59,921 nucleotides of DNA from a virus: IMG/VR virus record IMGVR_UViG_3300037560_000117, positions 1-59,921 of that record. One strand, written 5' to 3'. Position 1 is the stretch's first letter; each line of letters opens with the position of its first letter. Made by a program: the position numbers and the translations under genes. The notes beneath the pieces are model-generated. The model was given only the letters and a program-made list of their open reading frames with translations. It had not been told where the DNA came from and made no database searches. Shown here piece after piece: positions 54,257 through 59,921 of this stretch.

Positions 54257-54661
54257 TTATTTCCCTCCGAGTTTATTGACGATCTGCGGTATAATCTTTT
54301 CTGCTCCTCTACTCCCAATATAACCGCCAATGCCGATTTGTAACAACGTCCACATCTGGTCGGCAATTTCGAAAGCCAATATTCCGCAGTAGTGTGCGAC
54401 AATTAGTGTTAAGAACGTGAGCATAGTGAGGGGCCGCCAGTTGCGCTGTAGCCATGAATCGCCCTTGGCCTCCGTCATAATGACGTCGGCTTTCATTTGT
54501 GTGATCTTAGCTTCGTAGTCGAGCACACGCTCGGCGAAGCTGTTCTCGATACTGGACAACTCATTGTGTAGTGTGATCTTTTCTTCATCAGATGTGTGAA
54601 GGTTGTCGATCAGGCTTGTGACCGGCTTGAGTATACCGCCAATTAAAGATAAAACGCCCAT
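54257..54661 (-). CDS. Holin (3-TM, GTA-type)
   Basis: 134 aa. N-terminal hydrophobic GVLSLIGGILKPVTSLID, then a coiled-coil (EEKITLHNELSSIENSFAER), SWLQRNWRPLTMLTFLTLIV, and a Gly-rich C-terminal hydrophobic segment (LLQIGIGGYIGSRGAEKI). The motif WLQRNWRP is typical of the GTA_holin_3TM family. Forms the membrane lesion that releases the M15 endolysin. Confidence 0.86.
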   Translation of the reverse strand: MGVLSLIGGILKPVTSLIDNLHTSDEEKITLHNELSSIENSFAERVLDYEAKITQMKADVIMTEAKGDSWLQRNWRPLTMLTFLTLIVAHYCGILAFEIADQMWTLLQIGIGGYIGSRGAEKIIPQIVNKLGGK

Positions 54662-54676
54662 GTGTGGCTCCTTATT

Positions 54677-57457
54677 TTAGTACATGAACAGCTCTGCTAA
54701 GCCCGCAGGACTCGCATCGCCGATTGAATTATTAATGTAAACTTTCCAGAACAGCGCACTAGTGCCACTTGATCCATTAGCGTGGACTCGCACATTTGCA
54801 GAACCTATGATAGTTAGACCGCCATTTGCAACCGTGCGTGTGGTTCCAAACTTGGTCCAGTTGTAGTTGTCGTCGCTGTAGTAAATATCCAGCGACCCCT
54901 GTTGTAGTTTTGGCACACCTGTCAACGGCCGATCTAGTGAGATATTAAAGGTTGTGGTCGGAACTTGTGCCTCTTGTGCGATATCAAATTCAAGACAATA
55001 ATGATCGGTAGGGGCTATATACCCGTGCCGTGCGCCAATCTCAGTACTTGTATCTCCGTCGAAAACTGCGGGATGTAATGGAAGTGTCACTTCATCGGCC
55101 CCTGTCTCGTGGTCGTATCTACCCCGTGGGAAGGATGGTGATGGACTCGGTGACGGACTTGGAGATGGTGATGGTGATGGACTCGGTGACGGACTTGGAG
55201 ATGGTGATGGTGACACACTCGGACTCGGAGACGGTGACGGCTCCGGGCTTGGTGATGGGTCCACCGACGCCGATGCGACAGTCTCGTACAACTCCATCGC
55301 TGTCACTTCCACACCATCCATCTGCTTTGATAGGTCTGTGACCAGTAGCTGCTTGCCCTGCCAACTCACACCAAACGCGGTCTTGAGTGCGTCGATGTCG
55401 TCATTAAACTCGATCCAGTCTCCTGTCTGTAGGTGTGACAATGCGAAGCCGTCCACTGCAAAGCTGACTTGGATGTGTTCCTTTGACCACACACCATCGC
55501 TGTCGTTGATATAATGTTCAGCCACGTGATCTACAGAGTCGCCCGCTATGTTCTTCCAGTCGAATGTAGCGTTTCTATCTCGAAGCGCAGTCTTGGAGTC
55601 AGAGTCCTCGTACACGGTGCGATTTAAGAATCGTTGGTACTCTTCCTGCCATCGCGAGTTTATCGTTGCGTTATTAACGATAAAGCGTGTCTTCGTCAGT
55701 GTGAAGTCGTCGTTTGCAAGTTGACCACGACGGATGATCTCCTGTGTGATCGGTGCCTTGTCATTAAGGGCGATGCACCGGAGTTTGCCTGCGCCGGAAG
55801 CTGACACGATGACGGTCGACTGCTCGGAGATCAACTTCACGACCGCACTCACTTTAGTGCGATTGAGTATCTGGATACGTGCTTCCACGTTGGTGTTGTA
55901 CGCATTGTCGAAGCTGTCCATGTCAATATCGGCATCCACAAGGCCTACCTGTGAGCGGTATAGGTCTTCGATGATGTAGCACGGGTCCTGTATCCCCGCG
56001 ACAACGCTGTAGTTATTGTCGCGTGTGTCTTTGCCCAGATCGCCATATTTCTTACCCACACAACTGAGCCACCCATAAGGCAGGTACGGTAGATTGTAGA
56101 TGTACCGCAAGTCGCTGTGTCCCATAGATGCGATGTGCTGGTTACCGATTATCGAATCCCCAGGTGACCCTACGGCTCCTGCCTGCCAATAGATACCAAC
56201 AGCCCACTCCGCACCAAGCAACTCCGTGTCACCTAAGCTTGCTCCATTGAAGCGGTGTGTTTCGTCTCCTGGGAAGCGTGTGATGAGTGAGTTGAATGTG
56301 AACAGACTCGACCCAAAGTGGATCAAGTCTGATGCATAGCCACAACTCGCACGCTCATCACTCACACCAAAGTAAATATAGAACTTGAGGTCGTGTATTT
56401 GACCTTCTACCCAGTCCATGTTGTCGATGTTCACATACGATGCGCTGACGTAGCTTGTGCTATTACCTAGTATATGTCCGCGCAAGATAGGCTCGTACTC
56501 GATACCCCATAGGGCAAGGCCCTCAACGTCATCGCCATCATCAGACAGACGATCTGCGAACTCACACAACACGAACGGATCACTGTTGACGAGATTTGCT
56601 CTCTCGGTGCCATTCTCGACGTAGCTTTCGTCACTGTACACATTAGGCAGATCAACAGACAAGTCGAAGTGAATCTGGCCGTTTTGGTGAACCTTGATAA
56701 ATTGTGCGATATCAGCATCGGTGTCACTCCCTAGGCCTTGGCCCACAGGGAGCACAGTAGGACCACCATTCGAGTAGTATGGTGTGATATAGCCGTTTAT
56801 GTTGTGATCGCAAATCGTAAAGTCGCCGCTAGTGCGATCTTCTACAGCTAGAATCTTCGCCAGTCCTGTCGCACTGTTGAGTTCGTCGTTGAACACGTCC
56901 GCCACTGTAAAGTTGCCGTACAGAATCGGAATCGGACGTAGTAGGTTGTCCTTTGGTGCGTCGGGCCACTCTTGTTCGATGATGCGAGAGGGGATGGTCG
57001 CATCCCACAACTTGCTTTTGTCCTTGGCTGTGAACCTGACTGTGCGCTTATCCGCAACTACCGACTGTAGGATGTAGCCATCGAATATGAGCAGGCAGTC
57101 GTCGATGTCGGTGATACCATTAGTCCAGTGGTACAACTTGCATACTTCGCCGTTGAGGTCACCCAACAGCTCCGATACTCGCACAGCTGGTTCACCGCTG
57201 ATAGGGTAGAACTTCTCCTCCGATAGTACAAAGCTAATGTCTGAGATGGACCACTGCTTAGCGAAGATATCGATGCCCTCACTCAGTGCGCCATGGCTGA
57301 GTAGCATCGGGTACACGGGACCTGTATTGAGTCCGCGTGGCATTGGTCGACGCGAGAAGTAATAAGTCACATCATTTTGTGTGATCGATAGGATAACATC
57401 ACGCTGATGCCCAGACGCCGAAGCGTAAGTTTCGAAGATAGATGATCGTGTGAGCAT
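54677..57457 (-). CDS. Large tail tip/baseplate protein with Ser-Pro linker and discoidin-like end
   Basis: 926 aa from ATG at 57457 (GGGGAA upstream). The N-terminal ~150 residues (VILSITQNDVTYYFSRRPMP, QWSISDISFVLSEE) and the long beta/alpha body look like a tail hub or baseplate protein. Residues ~755-795 are (SP)n with a few Glu/Val. The last ~130 residues form a discoidin-like sandwich (LEFDIAQEAQVPTTTFNISL, LDIYYSDDNYNWTKFG) that probably binds a ligand. So a tail hub carries a flexible tether to a receptor-type domain. Confidence 0.75.
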   Translation of the reverse strand: MLTRSSIFETYASASGHQRDVILSITQNDVTYYFSRRPMPRGLNTGPVYPMLLSHGALSEGIDIFAKQWSISDISFVLSEEKFYPISGEPAVRVSELLGDLNGEVCKLYHWTNGITDIDDCLLIFDGYILQSVVADKRTVRFTAKDKSKLWDATIPSRIIEQEWPDAPKDNLLRPIPILYGNFTVADVFNDELNSATGLAKILAVEDRTSGDFTICDHNINGYITPYYSNGGPTVLPVGQGLGSDTDADIAQFIKVHQNGQIHFDLSVDLPNVYSDESYVENGTERANLVNSDPFVLCEFADRLSDDGDDVEGLALWGIEYEPILRGHILGNSTSYVSASYVNIDNMDWVEGQIHDLKFYIYFGVSDERASCGYASDLIHFGSSLFTFNSLITRFPGDETHRFNGASLGDTELLGAEWAVGIYWQAGAVGSPGDSIIGNQHIASMGHSDLRYIYNLPYLPYGWLSCVGKKYGDLGKDTRDNNYSVVAGIQDPCYIIEDLYRSQVGLVDADIDMDSFDNAYNTNVEARIQILNRTKVSAVVKLISEQSTVIVSASGAGKLRCIALNDKAPITQEIIRRGQLANDDFTLTKTRFIVNNATINSRWQEEYQRFLNRTVYEDSDSKTALRDRNATFDWKNIAGDSVDHVAEHYINDSDGVWSKEHIQVSFAVDGFALSHLQTGDWIEFNDDIDALKTAFGVSWQGKQLLVTDLSKQMDGVEVTAMELYETVASASVDPSPSPEPSPSPSPSVSPSPSPSPSPSPSPSPSPSPSPSPSPSFPRGRYDHETGADEVTLPLHPAVFDGDTSTEIGARHGYIAPTDHYCLEFDIAQEAQVPTTTFNISLDRPLTGVPKLQQGSLDIYYSDDNYNWTKFGTTRTVANGGLTIIGSANVRVHANGSSGTSALFWKVYINNSIGDASPAGLAELFMY
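55130..55260 (-). repeat. Coding microsatellite for (Ser-Pro)n linker
   Basis: Tandem GATGGT/GATGGACTCGGTGACGG-type units (plus-strand view) encode a run of alternating Ser and Pro. A ~42-bp unit is repeated nearly exactly within 55138-55218. Such DNA is prone to length change, so linker length may vary between isolates. Confidence 0.88.
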
Positions 57458-57458
57458 A

Positions 57459-59921
57459 TTACATTCCCCATGTGCCGTAGTCAACACGGCCTGTGTAGCG
57501 GTTTAAGATTTCGGTCGCACTCATGGCAATACTGGAGATGCACAGTTCGTCTCGTTGTACCACGTCATCTTCCGTGAGTTGGTATATTCTAAGTACCGTG
57601 GATATGCCGATGTCATCTCCGGAGAGTGCGGCGATAGAAGTGGTAGACTGGTACACACCATCAGCATAGAACTTGACCTCATTGGCCGAGCGGTCGATGG
57701 TTATCGTGTGCAAGTGCCATATGTCATCGTTTATGGGGTCTCCGCCGCTAACGGCACCGATGAAGGTGACACCATCCCCCATGTTTATTCCGACTTTGTA
57801 CGCGCCGTCGAATGTGATGTTCCATCCCGTAGTGCCGGAGATGTGTCTGATAACGGAACGATCAGCTCCGGTTACGGACGATGATACCATCATCCACATC
57901 TCGACCGTGAAGTCGGTCGTGCCAAATTTAAAGTCGTCTGCGTCACCGGCGTCGATTTCGAATTTATCACCCACAACACCGGACCATGCGGACGGCCCTT
58001 GGTCCAGTATGCCTGATATGAAATCGTCGGCGACGATGCCAGTCATCGTGAAGTCATGGTCATTTGTGGTTTCATCGAGACCGTCTTGTCTGAATCGCCA
58101 CAGTCCCACTGTGTCGGTGGTAACAGTCAGTCGCCTATCCTGTGTGGGCACACGTAGGTGGCCGAGTTCGCGAAGAAGGATCGACGGCTCATGCCGTTCA
58201 TGCTCTGTCTGGTTCAACTTGAGTGAGCGTTCGAATTGGAGTGCGTAGTATTCGTTAGAGTCGAACTCGGTCTGCATGATGATCGGTAGGTTGCGACCCT
58301 TAGATGCGTGGTACGCGTCTGCCAGTCTCGCACCCTGCTCGGCATCGCCATTAAAGACGAAGTTGCGCTCTAATATACGTTGTTGACCAATAGTAGCCGG
58401 AGACGCAAACGGCGTACCTGATACAGCGGTCGATGTGTTATTAAAGTACAACAGCGTGTTACGCTCTGGATGTTCGTGCTTCCATCGCATGGAGTAGTCG
58501 TTCATAAACCACATAGCACTGATCTCAGGTCTAATAGTCTCCGGTATATTGTCAAAGTGCAGGAACTCCAAACACCAGTAGCGAGCTGTAATCGGCACGA
58601 CAAGTTCATCCACCACAATCGGCGACCCTGCCGTGTGATATGTTGCGAAGTCTTTAATTTTCAGTCGATAATAGGTCACATTATCGTCTGAATAGGATAC
58701 GGCCCATGATTTCTTATGATCTGTGCCGGTGACAGCGTAGATTTCGTTGTAGTTATGCAGCCAGAATGTGATTGCGTCCAACTCAACTAACGATCCAAGA
58801 TCGTAGTACAATTTACTAGTCACCCACCATGTAGGCTGCCACCATGTATCGGGGTCGTTATCAAGTGTGTACTTGGCGTCGTGCCCTGAGCTACTTCCGC
58901 CCTGTGGCGGTCGACCATTAGTCAGTACGGGGAGTGCGTCAACAGGCGCAAATAATCGGAGGGACCGAGATGGTGTGGGTCGCAGATCGGCTTCAATGGT
59001 AAGCGTGGTGATAGTACCGTACTCATTGATTGTGCGGGCTTTAAATACAGCAAATACGCCGGAGTTAAGATCGCCAATGGGCACCCATCGTGGGTTGCCG
59101 ATTGACGGGTTGATCCACTCCTCCGCTCCCATGCTCCACGTGTCTATAGAGTTGGATATGATACCTTGTGTATCAACCGAGAAGGTTTTCAGCCAACCGG
59201 CATCACTTGGTCCGTTATAACCAATTATGAAGTGGCCAGTGTGGCTGAGTTTTTGTATTTCCGGAATCCACCCATCGATTGTGTCGAATTCCTTGTTATC
59301 CAGTAGTGTGATTGCGCCTGATATGGTATCTATTCTGGCGGTTTGGAGGAAACCATCCTGATTTACTCCTTGATACGCAAACAACACCATATCACCACCA
59401 TTCTCATATACAGAGACTATGCTACATTCAAAAAATGCGGCACCGCCAGTCATGGATGTGTTATTATCCAAGTACGCCGATAAGTCACCTGTAACCGGAT
59501 CGACAGTGAACGTGCGAATGTGGCCTTGGAAAGTGCTATCGTTAGATACACTCACCATCATGTGATTATCTAGCTGTGTGATTCTTGACGAAATACCGTA
59601 AGAATCAGCTTCTGCAAATAACGAAGCCTGTAAAGCAGGCTCGCCGGTTACGGGGTTTAATTCTACGCTCCGTGTAACGAGTACATTAATTCCAGTGTTG
59701 GTATAGCGATATGTGATCAAGTAGCAATCGGTGTCCGTCACTCGCACTATACTGGGCCAATACATAATACCACCGGCTTCTAACAGTAGAGAATACATCG
59801 GCGTTTTTGTAATGTTACCACTGTTATCCACACGAAAGATTGTGGCTCTGGGTCCATCACTCATATTACTACAAGCCATAAATATCCCCGCACCAACTTT
59901 TATGACCTCTACCCCAATCAC
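57459..59921 (-). CDS. LamG/discoidin tail protein, 3' part (continues at 1-380)
   Basis: 820 codons of an 891-aa protein whose start is at 380 after circular closure. Order: N-terminal blades with repeated GNITKTP/TGDLSAY/SGAITLLD-type turns (to ~residue 370), a discoidin-like sandwich (KYTLDNDPDTWWQPTWW, ARYWCLEFLHFDN), a ~90-residue module shared with 380-1240 (ILERNFVFNGDAEQGARLAD, EFDSNEYYALQFER), and a C-terminal LamG domain (DFTVEMWMMVSSS, WHLHTITIDRSANEVKFYAD). Carbohydrate binding is likely; it is a prime candidate for the receptor-binding protein. Confidence 0.85.
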   Translation of the reverse strand: MIGVEVIKVGAGIFMACSNMSDGPRATIFRVDNSGNITKTPMYSLLLEAGGIMYWPSIVRVTDTDCYLITYRYTNTGINVLVTRSVELNPVTGEPALQASLFAEADSYGISSRITQLDNHMMVSVSNDSTFQGHIRTFTVDPVTGDLSAYLDNNTSMTGGAAFFECSIVSVYENGGDMVLFAYQGVNQDGFLQTARIDTISGAITLLDNKEFDTIDGWIPEIQKLSHTGHFIIGYNGPSDAGWLKTFSVDTQGIISNSIDTWSMGAEEWINPSIGNPRWVPIGDLNSGVFAVFKARTINEYGTITTLTIEADLRPTPSRSLRLFAPVDALPVLTNGRPPQGGSSSGHDAKYTLDNDPDTWWQPTWWVTSKLYYDLGSLVELDAITFWLHNYNEIYAVTGTDHKKSWAVSYSDDNVTYYRLKIKDFATYHTAGSPIVVDELVVPITARYWCLEFLHFDNIPETIRPEISAMWFMNDYSMRWKHEHPERNTLLYFNNTSTAVSGTPFASPATIGQQRILERNFVFNGDAEQGARLADAYHASKGRNLPIIMQTEFDSNEYYALQFERSLKLNQTEHERHEPSILLRELGHLRVPTQDRRLTVTTDTVGLWRFRQDGLDETTNDHDFTMTGIVADDFISGILDQGPSAWSGVVGDKFEIDAGDADDFKFGTTDFTVEMWMMVSSSVTGADRSVIRHISGTTGWNITFDGAYKVGINMGDGVTFIGAVSGGDPINDDIWHLHTITIDRSANEVKFYADGVYQSTTSIAALSGDDIGISTVLRIYQLTEDDVVQRDELCISSIAMSATEILNRYTGRVDYGTWGM
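59755..59921. repeat. Right copy of terminal direct repeat
   Basis: Same 167 bases as 1-167 except A59817 in place of G63. Marks the join of the circular map. Confidence 0.95.

Noticed and set aside
1-59921. Temperate lifestyle
   Set aside because: No integrase, Cro/CI-type repressor pair or attachment site was seen; RHH and SANT-like proteins alone are not enough.
1-59921. Reassigned stop codons
   Set aside because: TAA, TAG and TGA all end genes with coupled starts; the single in-frame TGA at 26590-26592 is a local event.

Overview
This window is an essentially complete genome of a tailed, siphovirus-like double-stranded DNA phage. The first and last 167 bases are the same sequence with one mismatch, so the unit genome is about 59,754 bp and circular or circularly permuted, and one tail gene is cut by the window ends. 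All supported genes lie on the minus strand, tightly packed with ATGA, GTGA, TTGA or TAATG start/stop overlaps. The host cannot be named. A lipobox protein, three sigma-54-type promoters and a 3-TM holin suggest a Gram-negative bacterium.

Layout, read in the direction of transcription (high to low coordinates). From 59.7 to 54.7 kb: tail-tip and receptor-type proteins with discoidin-like and LamG-like domains. 54.7-52.6 kb: holin, a second small membrane protein, an M15-type endolysin and a glycosyltransferase. 52.6-50.2 kb: gene-poor control DNA with sigma-54 promoters, inverted and direct repeats and a candidate small RNA, around a metallophosphoesterase and an unknown gene. 50.2-39.5 kb: many small accessory genes (zinc-ribbon proteins, PAPS-reductase-like ATPase, H1/NUMOD3-like basic protein, SANT-like protein, probable ssDNA-binding protein, GT9-like and CgeB-like glycosyltransferases, nucleotidyltransferase). 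39.5-29.3 kb: replication and nucleotide metabolism: VRR-NUC nuclease, family A DNA polymerase, DUF5664 dATP/dGTP diphosphohydrolase-like protein, deoxyribosyltransferase-like protein, a PurZ-type adenylosuccinate synthetase homologue, primase-helicase, DEDDh exonuclease, HNH protein and MazG-like protein. 29.3-24.4 kb: Cys-rich proteins, an ECF-like sigma factor, SLOG protein, duplicated TM/RHH pairs, a miniature kinase-like protein and three tandem membrane zinc-ribbon paralogues. 24.4-21.5 kb: repeats and a cluster of tRNAs and tRNA-like RNAs. 21.5-1 kb: GroES, methyltransferases, terminase, portal, fused protease-capsid protein, head-tail and tail genes, frameshifted tail chaperone and tape measure.

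The most important inference is that this phage probably makes 2-aminoadenine (Z) DNA. The PurA homologue has Ser in place of the catalytic Asp (GQFGSEGKG), the known PurZ signature, and sits within 5 kb of a family A polymerase and a DUF5664 protein, with a MazG-like protein nearby. The least familiar material is the RNA cluster at 21.6-22.5 kb, where several tRNA-shaped genes have enlarged or shrunken loops, and the sigma-54 promoter region with its repeat modules. All assignments come from reading the sequence and from memory of protein families; no database search was run.
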